DNA from: Candidatus Homeothermus arabinoxylanisolvens
GTDB lineage: Bacteria > Bacteroidota > Bacteroidia > Bacteroidales > Muribaculaceae
Assembly: GCA_001689405.1 (NCBI GenBank)
Contig: LUJO01000047.1
Span: 1 to 64,000, forward strand
Length of the DNA: 64,000 nt
Direction: 5' to 3'
A program made the translations under genes and the position numbers. The number at the start of each line of letters is the position of its first letter. The first letter of the stretch is position 1. The notes beneath the pieces are model-generated. The model saw nothing but the letters and a program-made list of their open reading frames with translations. It was not told where the DNA came from and ran no database searches. Below, one piece after another: positions 18,027 through 26,756 of the stretch.

Positions 18027-19874
18027 ATGATAGAAAAAGCTAACGTAAAGTATCTTGACAAGGTTGTCATCCGTTTTTCCGGCGACTCCGGCGACGGCAT
18101 GCAGCTTGCAGGAAATATCTTTACCAATGTTTCGGCCGGTGTCGGCAATCAGGTGTCGACATTTCCCGATTATCCGGCCGAGATACGTGCTCCGCAGGGA
18201 TCGCTTAGCGGTGTGTCGGGATTTCAGGTCCATATAGGAGTAGGCGTACATACGCCCGGCGACAAGGCCGATGTGCTCGTAGCCATGAATCCTGCGGCCC
18301 TGAAGCAGAACGTAAAGCATCTTAATGCGGGGGGAGTGGCTATAGTGGATATTGATTCATTTAAGCCGGCTGACCTGCAGAAAGCCTTGTTTAAGACCGA
18401 TGACCCCTTCAAAGAACTCGGCCTTAACGCACAGGTGCTCGAAGTGCCGGTAACTTCGATGACAAAAGCCGCTCTTGCCGACTCGGGTCTTGACAACAAG
18501 TCGGTGATGAAATGCCGAAACATATTTGCTCTCGGCCTTGTATGCTGGCTTTTTGACCGTCCTCTTGAAGCCGCGTTGCACCATCTGAAAAACAAGTTTG
18601 CCCGCAAGCCCGCCATTTACGAAGCCAATGCCAAAGTGCTTCAGGCAGGTTATGACTACGGTGCCAATATACATGCATCGGTATCGACCTACCGCATCGA
18701 GTCCGAGAAAATACGTCCGGGATATTATACCGACATAAACGGTAATACGGCTACGGCGTGGGGACTTATCCTCGCTTCGGAAAAGTCGGGACGTCCTCTT
18801 TTCCTCGGAAGCTATCCTATAACACCGGCCACCGACATTCTGCATGAACTTGCCAAGCGCAAGGACCTCGGTGTAAAGGCCGTGCAGATGGAGGATGAGA
18901 TAGCCGGAGTATGTTCGGCCATAGGCGCTTCGTTTGCCGGAAATCTTGCAGTGACCTCAACCTCCGGTCCCGGTCTTGCGCTTAAGAGCGAGGGCATAGG
19001 ACTGGCTGTCATGGCCGAGTTGCCGCTCGTGGTCATAGACGTACAGCGCGGCGGTCCGTCGACAGGACTTCCTACCAAGACGGAGCAGACCGACCTTATG
19101 CAAGCTGTTTACGGACGCAACGGCGAGTCGCCCGTGGTTGTCGTGGCTCCCGCTTCGCCTACCGACTGCTTCACAATGGCTTTCGAGGCCTCTCGTATAG
19201 CTATTGAGCACATGACTCCCGTGATTCTGCTGTCCGATGCCTTTATCGGCAACGGTTCGTCGGCTTGGCGCGTGCCTGATGCCGACGAGTATCCGGCTAT
19301 AAAACCCCATTATGTGCCCGATGAGCTTAAGGAGGCGTGGAAGCCTTATATGCGTGACCCCGAGACGCTTGTGCGTTACTGGGCCATTCCAGGCATGGAG
19401 GGCCTGATGCACCGTCTGGGCGGTCTTGAGAAGGACTATGACACGAGTGTCATATCCACCGATCCCGTCAATCACGAGCATATGGTGCAGGTGCGCCGCG
19501 ACAAGGTTGCCAACGTGGCTTATGACATACCCGAACTTGAAGTGTTGTGTGACAAAGACGCCGACACTCTGCTCATAGGATGGGGCGGCACCTACGGACA
19601 CCTTTATACTGCCGCCGAGGAGCTTTGTGCCGCAGGCCGCAAAGTGGCTTTCGCCCACTTCCGTTACATCAACCCGCTGCCGCGAAATACGGGCGAGGTG
19701 CTGTCGCGCTACAAGACGGTGATATGCGCAGAGCTGAATACAGGACAGTTTGCCGACTATCTGCAGGGCCATTTCGGCGGTCTTGAGGTGCACCGTATCA
19801 ATAAGGTGCAGGGACAGCCGTTCCTTGTTAAAGAGGTAGTTGACGGAGTTATCAACATTATGGATAAACAATAA
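18027..19874 (+). CDS. korA: 2-oxoacid:ferredoxin oxidoreductase, fused gamma-alpha subunit
   Basis: A 615-residue subunit of the thiamine-diphosphate enzyme that oxidises 2-oxoglutarate or a similar 2-oxoacid with CoA and reduces ferredoxin. The N-terminal 190 residues are the gamma domain (VVIRFSGDSGDGMQLAGNIF; TFPDYPAEIRAPQG). The alpha domain has GSYPITPATDILHELAK, VQMEDEIAGV, TSTSGPGLALKSEG and QRGGPSTGLPTKTEQTDL. The gamma-alpha fusion is usual in this family. The beta subunit follows after six bases. Start chosen by promoter position and by the family N-terminus. 2-oxoglutarate is inferred as the substrate and is not proven by motif. Confidence 0.93.
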   Translation: MIEKANVKYLDKVVIRFSGDSGDGMQLAGNIFTNVSAGVGNQVSTFPDYPAEIRAPQGSLSGVSGFQVHIGVGVHTPGDKADVLVAMNPAALKQNVKHLNAGGVAIVDIDSFKPADLQKALFKTDDPFKELGLNAQVLEVPVTSMTKAALADSGLDNKSVMKCRNIFALGLVCWLFDRPLEAALHHLKNKFARKPAIYEANAKVLQAGYDYGANIHASVSTYRIESEKIRPGYYTDINGNTATAWGLILASEKSGRPLFLGSYPITPATDILHELAKRKDLGVKAVQMEDEIAGVCSAIGASFAGNLAVTSTSGPGLALKSEGIGLAVMAELPLVVIDVQRGGPSTGLPTKTEQTDLMQAVYGRNGESPVVVVAPASPTDCFTMAFEASRIAIEHMTPVILLSDAFIGNGSSAWRVPDADEYPAIKPHYVPDELKEAWKPYMRDPETLVRYWAIPGMEGLMHRLGGLEKDYDTSVISTDPVNHEHMVQVRRDKVANVAYDIPELEVLCDKDADTLLIGWGGTYGHLYTAAEELCAAGRKVAFAHFRYINPLPRNTGEVLSRYKTVICAELNTGQFADYLQGHFGGLEVHRINKVQGQPFLVKEVVDGVINIMDKQ

Positions 19875-19880
19875 TCGACT

Positions 19881-20900
19881 ATGACTATGGAATGTACAAA
19901 ATATGCTCCCTCCGATTATAAGAACGAGCAGTCGGTGCGCTGGTGTCCCGGATGTGGCGACCATGCCATACTTAACGTGTTGCACAAGGCCATGGCCGAA
20001 GTCGGCGTGCCTCCTCATATGACTGCGGTCATATCGGGCATCGGGTGTAGCTCGCGTCTGCCTTATTATATGAATACTTACGGCTTCCACACCATTCACG
20101 GTCGTGCTGCAGCCGTGGCTACCGGCTTCAAGGTGGCCAATCCGGCCATGACCGTATGGCAGGTGTCGGGCGACGGTGACGGTCTTGCCATAGGCGGCAA
20201 TCACTTTATCCATGCCGTGCGACGCAATGTGGACATCAATCTGCTGCTGTTTAACAACAAGATATACGGCCTTACCAAGGGCCAGTATTCACCTACGAGC
20301 GATAGAGGTTTCGTGAGCAAATCGTCGCCTTACGGCACCACCGAGGATCCTTTTATCCCCGCAGAGCTCGTATTCGGCGCGCGCGGCAATTTCTTTGGCC
20401 GCTCTATTGATGTTGACCTTCCTGTAGCGCAGGAGGTGCTTGTGGCGGCAGCCCGTCATAAAGGAACTTCGGTGGTGGAGATGCTTCAGAATTGTGTCAT
20501 ATTTAACAATGGCATACACAACTACATCTCCGACCGCGAATTTCGTGCCGAGCGCACAATCCATCTGCGCCACGGTGAGAAGATGCTTTTCGGAAAAGAC
20601 ATGAATCGCGGACTCGTGCGCGACGGCTTTTTGCTTAAGGCTGTCGAGATAGGCAAGGACGGTTATACTATCGATGACGTGCTGGTACACGACGCCCATA
20701 CTCCGAGCAACTTCCTTCATCAGCAACTTGCCATGATGGACGGCTATTCGCTGCCGCTTGCAGTGGGAGTCATACGCGATGTCGAAAGCCCCGTGTACAA
20801 CGAGGAGGTCGACCTGCAGATCGAGCAGGTACGCGCCAAAAAAGGCTTCGACTCCCTCCGCTCCATGATACTTGCCGGCGAGCACTGGGAAGTAAAATAA
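19881..20900 (+). CDS. korB: 2-oxoacid:ferredoxin oxidoreductase, beta subunit
   Basis: A 339-residue thiamine-diphosphate-binding subunit. Near the N-terminus RWCPGCGDHAIL (about 17-28) carries cysteines of the cluster-binding type, followed by ISGIGCSSRLPYY. The TPP-Mg motif is GDGDGLAIGGNHFIHAVRRNVD then NNKIYGLTKGQYSPTS. It pairs with the gamma-alpha subunit upstream (six bases). There is no separate ferredoxin-like delta subunit nearby, as in the two-subunit group. It supplies reduced ferredoxin and acyl-CoA, or runs in reverse for carboxylation in anaerobes. Confidence 0.94.
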   Translation: MTMECTKYAPSDYKNEQSVRWCPGCGDHAILNVLHKAMAEVGVPPHMTAVISGIGCSSRLPYYMNTYGFHTIHGRAAAVATGFKVANPAMTVWQVSGDGDGLAIGGNHFIHAVRRNVDINLLLFNNKIYGLTKGQYSPTSDRGFVSKSSPYGTTEDPFIPAELVFGARGNFFGRSIDVDLPVAQEVLVAAARHKGTSVVEMLQNCVIFNNGIHNYISDREFRAERTIHLRHGEKMLFGKDMNRGLVRDGFLLKAVEIGKDGYTIDDVLVHDAHTPSNFLHQQLAMMDGYSLPLAVGVIRDVESPVYNEEVDLQIEQVRAKKGFDSLRSMILAGEHWEVK

Positions 20901-20920
20901 TCCCAGCCCGGATTGATAAT

Positions 20921-20962
20921 ACAACAGCGCCCGTATGTCGTTCGGCATACGGGCGCTGTTGT
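20921..20962. terminator. Strong hairpin after korB
   Basis: A perfect 17-base-pair stem (20921-20937 with 20946-20962, starting ACAACAGCGCCC) with an eight-base loop. No T-run follows, so it is either a terminator without U-tract or an RNA-end stabiliser. It lies between korB and the OmpA-like gene. From 20963 to 21051 I see no clear promoter. Confidence 0.65.
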
Positions 20963-21051
20963 ACCTGCCTGTAGCTACACCTGCGGATTGCTCTGTAAAC
21001 TCATGACACGGTTAGGTTGTTTTATAAAGAGTAACATTAAAACTTGATTTT

Positions 21052-21903
21052 ATGAAGACAATACGACCCGTGCTCGCTTTTGCGGCTGTAACCACACTTT
21101 TATTATCTTCGTGCGTTACCAAGAAAAAATATGCCACATTGCTTGACGATTATAATTCGACCCGTGTGGAACTGGCCGAGGCCAAGGCCTATAATAAGAG
21201 TCTTGACGCCATGCTTGAAGAGGCCAAGGCAAACAATGCCCAGCTGAAAGAGAACCTTGCGGCTCTTCAGGGCTCTCTGAACCAGAGTATAGCCCAGAAC
21301 TCACAGGGCAATGTAAATATATCCAAGCTTGTCGATGAGATTAATGCGTCTAACAAGTATATAAAGGAGCTTATCGCGGCAAAGGACAGGTCTGACTCGC
21401 TCAACATGGTACTTACCAACAATCTTACTCGTTCGCTTAGCCGTGATGAGCTGAAGGATGTCGATGTCAAGGTGCTGAAAGGGGTGGTGTACATATCGCT
21501 TGCCGACAATATGCTCTTCAAGACGGGATCATACGATATATCGGACCGCGCTATGGCCACTCTGTCAAAAATAGCCAAGATTATAAAGGACTATAAGGAC
21601 TATGACGTTATGGTGGAGGGCAATACCGACAATGTGCCTATTTCGCGCACCAATATACGAAACAACTGGGACTTGTCGGCCTTGCGTGCTTCATCGGTAG
21701 TACAGGTGCTTCAAAACCGCTTCGGGGTCGATCCGTCGCGTCTGTCAGCTGCCGGACGTGGCGAGTACAGGCCTATCGCCGACAACTCTACCGATAGCGG
21801 GCGTCAGCGCAACCGCCGCACCGAAATCATCATTACTCCTAATCTCGACCAGTTTATGGACCTGATTGAAAAGGCTCCCGATGACACTACGAAAGACATG
21901 TGA
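21052..21903 (+). CDS. OmpA-family outer membrane lipoprotein
   Basis: A 283-residue protein with a lipoprotein signal ending LLLSSC, so C21 would be lipidated. Residues about 25-120 are a heptad-rich coiled coil (LDDYNSTRVELAEAKAYNKS and on). The C-terminal OmpA/MotB domain (about 150-270) has VEGNTDNVPI, NWDLSALRASSVVQVL, LSAAGRGEYRPIADN and the NRRTEIIITP end, which bind the peptidoglycan stem peptide. It should tether the outer membrane to the cell wall. The gene is alone, with a hairpin before it and a terminator just after that reaches into the opposing gene. Confidence 0.92.
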   Translation: MKTIRPVLAFAAVTTLLLSSCVTKKKYATLLDDYNSTRVELAEAKAYNKSLDAMLEEAKANNAQLKENLAALQGSLNQSIAQNSQGNVNISKLVDEINASNKYIKELIAAKDRSDSLNMVLTNNLTRSLSRDELKDVDVKVLKGVVYISLADNMLFKTGSYDISDRAMATLSKIAKIIKDYKDYDVMVEGNTDNVPISRTNIRNNWDLSALRASSVVQVLQNRFGVDPSRLSAAGRGEYRPIADNSTDSGRQRNRRTEIIITPNLDQFMDLIEKAPDDTTKDM

Positions 21904-21916
21904 CGAAAATCACCCG

Positions 21917-21951
21917 GAATAACCGCTTATAATGGCGGTTATTCTTTTTTT
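21917..21951 (+). terminator. Terminator of the OmpA-like gene, covering the stop codon of the opposing gene
   Basis: GAATAACCGC (21917-21926) pairs with GCGGTTATTC (21935-21944), followed by T's to 21951. The minus-strand stop codon of the glycosyltransferase (21939-21941) is within the right arm. Confidence 0.85.
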
Positions 21952-23657
21952 ATAAACTTGAGCAGCAGTATGGGCTGTCTTATGTCGGCGCTGCGCTTCT
22001 TGAAGTGCTTTATCAGATAGAAGTCGTAAGTGCCGGCCTGTTCGGGCAGAAACTTGCGTGCATCCTCGACTCCTACAAGCAGATAGCCTGATTTAGCGTC
22101 GCCCGACATACTGAATGGCTTTATACGGTCATTTGTATAGTAGTTGGCACTATAGAAGTGCAGCATCGGCATCTCGACGTGTGCGTATATATTGCCCCGG
22201 GGCTGGATACGGTTGACAGTCGTGGCTATTATGCGGTCGCTTTTTGCATTCAGTATGCCCGGTTGATATGCGCCTGCAAAGGCCCAGTAAAATGTTATGG
22301 TCACCGCCAGAGTCATAATAAAAGCGGTCTTCGGCGATGCCTTGCGCAGTTTCCACAATGTTATGACCGCAAGTATGGCCGACACTTCGATCAGAAGCCA
22401 TTTTATTATGCTTATGTGCCCTTCGAGTCCTGTGATCATGACCGCGTTGTCAAGAGCGTGACGGCCCGACAGCAGAGAGTATGGAAACCATCCGCATTGT
22501 ATTATGACAAACGCGGCAAACGCAAGTGCCACTACGGATGCAAGGACTGCTCCGTATATTTTTATAGAACGGTGTCCGCGTCTTATGAGCCATGCTATGT
22601 AGTCGGCGACAAATACGGCGATGAAAGGATAGATAGGCAGCAGGTATACACTGCGTTTGCTTTTAGGAATACAGTAAAATACAAATATCAGAAGTATGGT
22701 GACGAGAGCGAACATGCGGGGGGCATCCATTGATTTGAAGCTCGTCCACCATTTTTTTATCGGCGAGGCTGACTTGATGGCGTTTATACGGCGCATCGGT
22801 ATGATCGACAGCAGTAGCAGCAGCGTGTAGGGCAGATAGCCTGACAGCAAAGTGATGAAGTTGTAGTACAGCGGCTTTACATGTGAGGCGTAGCTCATGG
22901 TTCCCGTCATGCGCTCTATGTTTTCTTCGTGCACAAGGTCGATGAACTCGGAGCTTTCCTGTAGATAAGCGGCGTAATACCATAGCAAGGGAATAAGCAA
23001 CGGTACAAGTACGGGTAATATGAGTTTTGCGACGACACGCAGGAAGCGCTCGCCTCGAAGAAGCATGAACGTGAATATCACGGCTATCGGGAGCACTATC
23101 GCCACCGGCCCTTTTGTAAGCACACCGCCGCTCATCATGAGTATGGCAAGCCACGGCAGTCCCTTAAGTCCGCGTTCCCAATATGTATATAGCGAGAACA
23201 ATGCCCCGGTTATGAAGAAGGTCAGCAGCATGTCGACACGGCATGCCATGCCTGCCCTGTATGCTTCAAAGGCGGTCAGTGTTATAATACCGGCGGCGAA
23301 GGCGTGGGTCCACGATATGCGCCGCTTGAAGAAGCCGTAGCACCAGAGTATCATGCCTATGAGCGCAAGGGCCGACGGAAGTCGCGACAGATATTCGGTC
23401 ACATGGCCGTGTATGAGTGAGAGTATGGCTATGCACCATGCCATGAACGGCGGCTTGTAAGGTATTTCGTCACCATTGCTTTCCGGCAATATCCAGTCGC
23501 CGCTGTTAAGCATCGATACCGCTACTATAGCCTCGCGAGGTTCTCCTTTGGAATAAAACAAGGCTTCGCCGAGAAACGGCAGCAATGTCACCGCCGCTAT
23601 AGCGGCAAGCACGAAATATGAATTTCGCGGTGTAAGACGAAACGAGATTGACTTCAT
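21939..23657 (-). CDS. ArnT-like family 39 glycosyltransferase
   Basis: A 572-residue polytopic inner membrane enzyme with about 12 hydrophobic helices. The first periplasmic loop has EGEARE-type residues as FYSKGEPREAIVAVSML, then DEIPYKPPFMAWCIA and RLPSALALIG, the pattern of GT83/GT39 enzymes such as ArnT and PMT. These take a sugar from a polyprenyl-phosphate donor and attach it to lipid A or protein on the periplasmic side. The Dpm1-like enzyme in this window could supply such a donor, though the genes are not linked. The reading frame is open for 44 codons upstream, but a -7 box at 23701-23694 favours the ATG at 23657. Confidence 0.88.
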   Translation of the reverse strand: MKSISFRLTPRNSYFVLAAIAAVTLLPFLGEALFYSKGEPREAIVAVSMLNSGDWILPESNGDEIPYKPPFMAWCIAILSLIHGHVTEYLSRLPSALALIGMILWCYGFFKRRISWTHAFAAGIITLTAFEAYRAGMACRVDMLLTFFITGALFSLYTYWERGLKGLPWLAILMMSGGVLTKGPVAIVLPIAVIFTFMLLRGERFLRVVAKLILPVLVPLLIPLLWYYAAYLQESSEFIDLVHEENIERMTGTMSYASHVKPLYYNFITLLSGYLPYTLLLLLSIIPMRRINAIKSASPIKKWWTSFKSMDAPRMFALVTILLIFVFYCIPKSKRSVYLLPIYPFIAVFVADYIAWLIRRGHRSIKIYGAVLASVVALAFAAFVIIQCGWFPYSLLSGRHALDNAVMITGLEGHISIIKWLLIEVSAILAVITLWKLRKASPKTAFIMTLAVTITFYWAFAGAYQPGILNAKSDRIIATTVNRIQPRGNIYAHVEMPMLHFYSANYYTNDRIKPFSMSGDAKSGYLLVGVEDARKFLPEQAGTYDFYLIKHFKKRSADIRQPILLLKFIKKE

Positions 23658-23693
23658 GAAGGGTTTTATTAGTCTAAATATCCTTATTTTTTG

Positions 23694-23701
23694 CAAAAAT
23701 A
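23694..23701 (-). promoter_or_regulatory. -7 promoter box of the ArnT-like gene
   Basis: On the minus strand TATTTTTG matches TAnnTTTG, about 37 bases before the chosen start. It argues against upstream in-frame start codons. Confidence 0.5.
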
Positions 23702-23739
23702 GGAAATATTTTGTGGGTAAACCATAGAAACGAAAATAA

Positions 23740-23771
23740 TTTGTTTCGTAAACGCCTAATTTGTAAATTTG
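23740..23771 (+). promoter_or_regulatory. Promoter of fumarase
   Basis: TTTG (23740-23743) and TAAATTTG (23764-23771) with 20 bases between are an exact match to the Bacteroidetes consensus. The start codon follows at 23812. Confidence 0.8.
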
Positions 23772-23811
23772 CATCAATTGTAATAACATACTTAAACGAC
23801 AAAATTTAGAT

Positions 23812-25461
23812 ATGGCACAGAAACCGTTTGTATATCAGGAACCGTTCCCCATGTCGCATGAAACGACAGAGTACTATCATCTGACCTCCGACTATGTCAG
23901 GACTGAAACGTTTGACGGTCACGAAATGCTTGTCGTAGAGCCCGAGGCTTTGCGAGTGCTTGCACGTCAGGCTACTCACGACAATGCATTCATGTTGCGT
24001 CGTGAGCATAATGCTATGGTGGCCAAAATACTCAGTGATCCTGAAGCGAGTGAAAACGACAAGTTCGTGGCTTTGACAATGCTGCGCAATGCCGAAATCG
24101 CCGCAAAAGGACAATTGCCTTTCTGTCAGGATACCGGTACGGCTATCGTGATAGGTAAGAAGGGCCAGAACGTGTATACCGGCGGTGGTGACGAGGAGCA
24201 GCTGTCGCACGGAGTATATGATACATATACAGGCTGCAACCTGCGCTATTCGCAGAATGCGCCTCTCAATATGTACGACGAGGTCAACACGGGCTGTAAC
24301 CTTCCCGCGCAGATTGACCTCTATGCCGTGGACGGTGACGAGTATAAATTCCTCTTTGTAGCCAAGGGCGGCGGTTCGGCCAACAAGACATATCTTTATC
24401 AGGAGACCAAGGCCCTGCTCAATCCCGAGAAGCTGGTGCCTTTCTTGGTCGAGAAGATGAAGTCGCTCGGTACGGCGGCTTGTCCTCCTTATCATATAGC
24501 GTTTGTCATCGGAGGCACTTCGGCCGAGATGAACCTTGCCACTGTAAAGAAGGCTTCTGTCAAATATTATGACAACCTGCCTACAACCGGCAATGAATAC
24601 GGCCGCGCATTCCGTGACGTGGAACTTGAACAGACTCTTCTTAAAGAAGCGCAGAAGATTGGGCTCGGCGCTCAGTTCGGCGGTAAGTATTTTGCCCACG
24701 ACATACGTGTCATCCGACTCCCGCGTCATGGCGCCTCTTGCCCTGTCGGTCTCGGAGTGAGCTGCTCTGCTGACCGCAATGTAAAGGCCAAAATCAACAA
24801 GGAGGGTCTTTGGATTGAGAAACTCGATACCAATCCCGGCGAACTTATACCCGATGCGCTCCGCAATAAAGGTGAAGGCGATGTGGTGAAGATCGATCTC
24901 AACCGCCCCATGCCTGAGATACTTGCCGAGCTTACAAAATATCCTGTATCGACACGCCTGTCGCTCAACGGCACTATCATTGTGGGCCGTGATATTGCTC
25001 ATGCAAAGATTAAGGAGCGTCTTGACCGCGGTGAGCAGATGCCTGACTATCTGAAAGATCATCCTATATACTATGCAGGTCCGGCGAAGACTCCCGCAGG
25101 CATGCCTTCAGGCTCTTTCGGACCTACTACCGCAGGCCGTATGGATTCTTATGTCGATCAGTTCCAAGCTGCCGGCGGCTCGATGGTCATGATTGCCAAA
25201 GGCAACCGCAGCAAGCAGGTGACCGACGCATGTCACAAGCACGGAGGCTTCTATCTCGGCAGTATAGGCGGACCCGCCGCTATCCTTGCTCATGACAGCA
25301 TAAAGAAAGTGGAATGTCTTGAGTATCCCGAACTCGGCATGGAGGCTATCTGGAAGATTGAGGTTGAGAACTTCCCCGCTTTCATTCTCGTCGATGACAA
25401 GGGCAACGACTTCTTTACCGAGATAGCACAGCGTTGTCAGGGTTGCCCCGTAGCAAAATAA
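23812..25461 (+). CDS. Fumarate hydratase, class I (iron-sulfur)
   Basis: A 549-residue [4Fe-4S] enzyme that interconverts fumarate and malate, here probably in the reductive branch that makes succinate. It has the single-chain class I layout: an N-terminal alpha-like domain with [20 protein letters not shown] and [14 protein letters not shown] (cluster cysteines), [13 protein letters not shown] and [18 protein letters not shown]-terminal beta-like domain follows, with [27 protein letters not shown] and [27 protein letters not shown]. Length matches FumA/FumB. It has its own consensus promoter and a strong terminator. Being oxygen-sensitive, it fits an anaerobe. Confidence 0.95.
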   Translation: MAQKPFVYQEPFPMSHETTEYYHLTSDYVRTETFDGHEMLVVEPEALRVLARQATHDNAFMLRREHNAMVAKILSDPEASENDKFVALTMLRNAEIAAKGQLPFCQDTGTAIVIGKKGQNVYTGGGDEEQLSHGVYDTYTGCNLRYSQNAPLNMYDEVNTGCNLPAQIDLYAVDGDEYKFLFVAKGGGSANKTYLYQETKALLNPEKLVPFLVEKMKSLGTAACPPYHIAFVIGGTSAEMNLATVKKASVKYYDNLPTTGNEYGRAFRDVELEQTLLKEAQKIGLGAQFGGKYFAHDIRVIRLPRHGASCPVGLGVSCSADRNVKAKINKEGLWIEKLDTNPGELIPDALRNKGEGDVVKIDLNRPMPEILAELTKYPVSTRLSLNGTIIVGRDIAHAKIKERLDRGEQMPDYLKDHPIYYAGPAKTPAGMPSGSFGPTTAGRMDSYVDQFQAAGGSMVMIAKGNRSKQVTDACHKHGGFYLGSIGGPAAILAHDSIKKVECLEYPELGMEAIWKIEVENFPAFILVDDKGNDFFTEIAQRCQGCPVAK

Positions 25462-25494
25462 GCGCGAGCAAAGCCATTAACAAAACCCCATATT

Positions 25495-25536
25495 CAGCAA
25501 GCATGACACCACGGGTGTCGTGCTTGCTGTTTTTTA
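25495..25536 (+). terminator. Terminator of fumarase
   Basis: CAGCAAGCATGACACC (25495-25510) pairs with 25514-25529 through one G-T wobble, with loop ACG, and runs into six T. It is a classic intrinsic terminator. Confidence 0.9.
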
Positions 25537-25603
25537 TGATGCATATCAAATACAACCCAATCTGCCATGAGCAAAATTTGGGTTAAACGATTAAAATACA
25601 GCA

Positions 25604-25783
25604 GATTGGTAGGGGCGTCGGTACCACGGCGCCCGCGAATCCGGACGGTCATACAAGAGGCCATGCGGGATGCATCCGGCCGGCCATACAAGTCGTGTGG
25701 TTGAGGATAACCATGCGGCATGGCGGTTGTAAAAGGCCTTCGGGTTGCAGCCGGACGCCGTGGTATTGGCGTCTTTACCAATC
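25604..25783. repeat. 180-base element with 32-base imperfect inverted termini
   Basis: The left end (25604-25635) and the reverse complement of the right end (25752-25783) agree at 25 of 32 positions, starting with a perfect GATTGGTA. Inside, CATACAAG occurs twice and CATGCGG three times. The inner part of the right end (25752-25772) recurs after sufS at 57968-57988 with one mismatch. It has no supported ORF. It may be a small non-autonomous mobile or extragenic repeat. Confidence 0.6.
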
Positions 25784-25993
25784 TTATCGCCGTTTAAACC
25801 GTATTTTTACATTGAACCATTCGGTCTGCGAGCCTGTAAAGGCTCATGCCATTCGTTAGCCGGGTACGAAGTGCCCGGACCGAGTAACAGCCATAGCCAT
25901 GTTCGAGTCTGTAAGGACTCGTGCTTATTGCTGTCGGCAGGAGCCTTTGCAGACTCTCGCTATATTTTTGAAAAGATATATTGTAAAACGCTT
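25784..25993. other. Gene-free stretch with several small hairpins
   Basis: Between the 180-base repeat and the next promoter there is no supported ORF. Several small stems lie in a row: GAGCC-TGTAAA-GGCTC, CCGGG-TACGAAGTG-CCCGG and CGAGTC-TGTAAG-GACTCG. The first and third begin similar units of about 50 bases, which suggests a decayed tandem repeat. Together with 25462-25783 this is the longest non-coding part of the window. Confidence 0.5.
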
Positions 25994-26022
25994 GGTTTAT
26001 AAAATAAACTTGTTTATATTTG
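25994..26022 (+). promoter_or_regulatory. Promoter with palindrome, copy 1
   Basis: An imperfect palindrome around GTTTATAAAATAAAC (25995-26009) runs into TATATTTG (26015-26022), an exact -7 box. The palindrome would cover the -33 and spacer region. The same 29-base unit recurs at 26083 with 24 of 29 bases kept. Confidence 0.6.
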
Positions 26023-26082
26023 CCGTGTCGAATATTTAGCGGGCTGCATCGCGCGGGTATGCCCATTATTTTTTCGACATGT

Positions 26083-26111
26083 GGTTTATATTATAAACCT
26101 GTTCATATTTA
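26083..26111 (+). promoter_or_regulatory. Operator-like palindrome, copy 2
   Basis: GGTTTATATTATAAACC (26083-26099) is a perfect 17-base palindrome with central T. It is followed by CATATTTA, a weaker form of the -7 box in copy 1. It lies 13 bases before the start codon of the membrane-protein gene, so bound protein would block transcription or elongation from copy 1. Confidence 0.55.
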
Positions 26112-26123
26112 AAATAAAACTTT

Positions 26124-26756
26124 ATGGAAGAGAAAATTATTAATGAAAAGGAGAGCATCGAGCTTATAGCGCGTATGATTTCCGACACCAAAAGCCGTCT
26201 TGAGGTAGGTGACGGCAACATCCTGCTCTACTGGGGACTGCTCACGGTGGCAGTGGCTACGATAGTATGGTGTGCGGTGACAATTACAGGCAATGCGGCC
26301 TACAATGGCCTATGGGGACTGTTGGCGTTTGGCTGGCTGTTTAATTACAGGCTGACTAAAGAAAAGAAGAGTCGGGGTTATCGTTCTTACACTGACAAAA
26401 TGTGCAGCGTAATATGGACTACGGTAGGAGTGCTCGGCTTGTGCGGGGTCGTGATGTGTGTTGTATTCCAATATGCTACAGGCTATTCGTCATGGTTCGC
26501 GATGTTTCTTTATGCGCTTATTATTGTCGGTTCAGGTGTGGTAGGGTCAGGAGCTGCTCTGAAGATAAAGAGTATGGTCTATGGCGGTGCGTTCAGCATA
26601 CTTTACGGTATGGTCATAATGTGCTGTATACTCACCGGAGTAGCCCTTGACTTTATCTGGATGATGCCCGGCTTCATACTTTGCTTCGCGCTTATGATGA
26701 TTGTTCCCGGTATTGAGATGAGGCGACTTGCCCGTAAAGGCCATGAAAGAGCTTGA
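26124..26756 (+). CDS. Six-helix membrane protein paired with a winged-helix regulator
   Basis: A 210-residue inner membrane protein of unknown function. After a charged N-terminus (about 35 residues, KESIELIARMISDTKSRLEVGDG) it has about six hydrophobic helices, and it ends with EMRRLARKGHERA. I do not recognise a catalytic motif. Its partner gene, a winged-helix regulator, overlaps its last 14 bases, so the two are made together. Small membrane protein plus winged-helix regulator pairs are frequent in Bacteroidales. The promoter carries two palindromes that the regulator could bind. A role in sensing or envelope adaptation is only a guess. Confidence 0.75.
   Translation: MEEKIINEKESIELIARMISDTKSRLEVGDGNILLYWGLLTVAVATIVWCAVTITGNAAYNGLWGLLAFGWLFNYRLTKEKKSRGYRSYTDKMCSVIWTTVGVLGLCGVVMCVVFQYATGYSSWFAMFLYALIIVGSGVVGSGAALKIKSMVYGGAFSILYGMVIMCCILTGVALDFIWMMPGFILCFALMMIVPGIEMRRLARKGHERA

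Noticed and set aside
18957..20213. A 418-codon open frame on the minus strand across korA and korB
   Set aside because: It spans the junction of two well-supported genes in antisense and shows no protein features.
23806..25062. A 418-codon open frame opposite fumarase
   Set aside because: Complete antisense of a conserved enzyme, with no signal or domain.
25494..26066. Open frames of 85-95 codons in the gap after fumarase
   Set aside because: They run through inverted repeats and a terminator, lack start signals and have no protein-like pattern.
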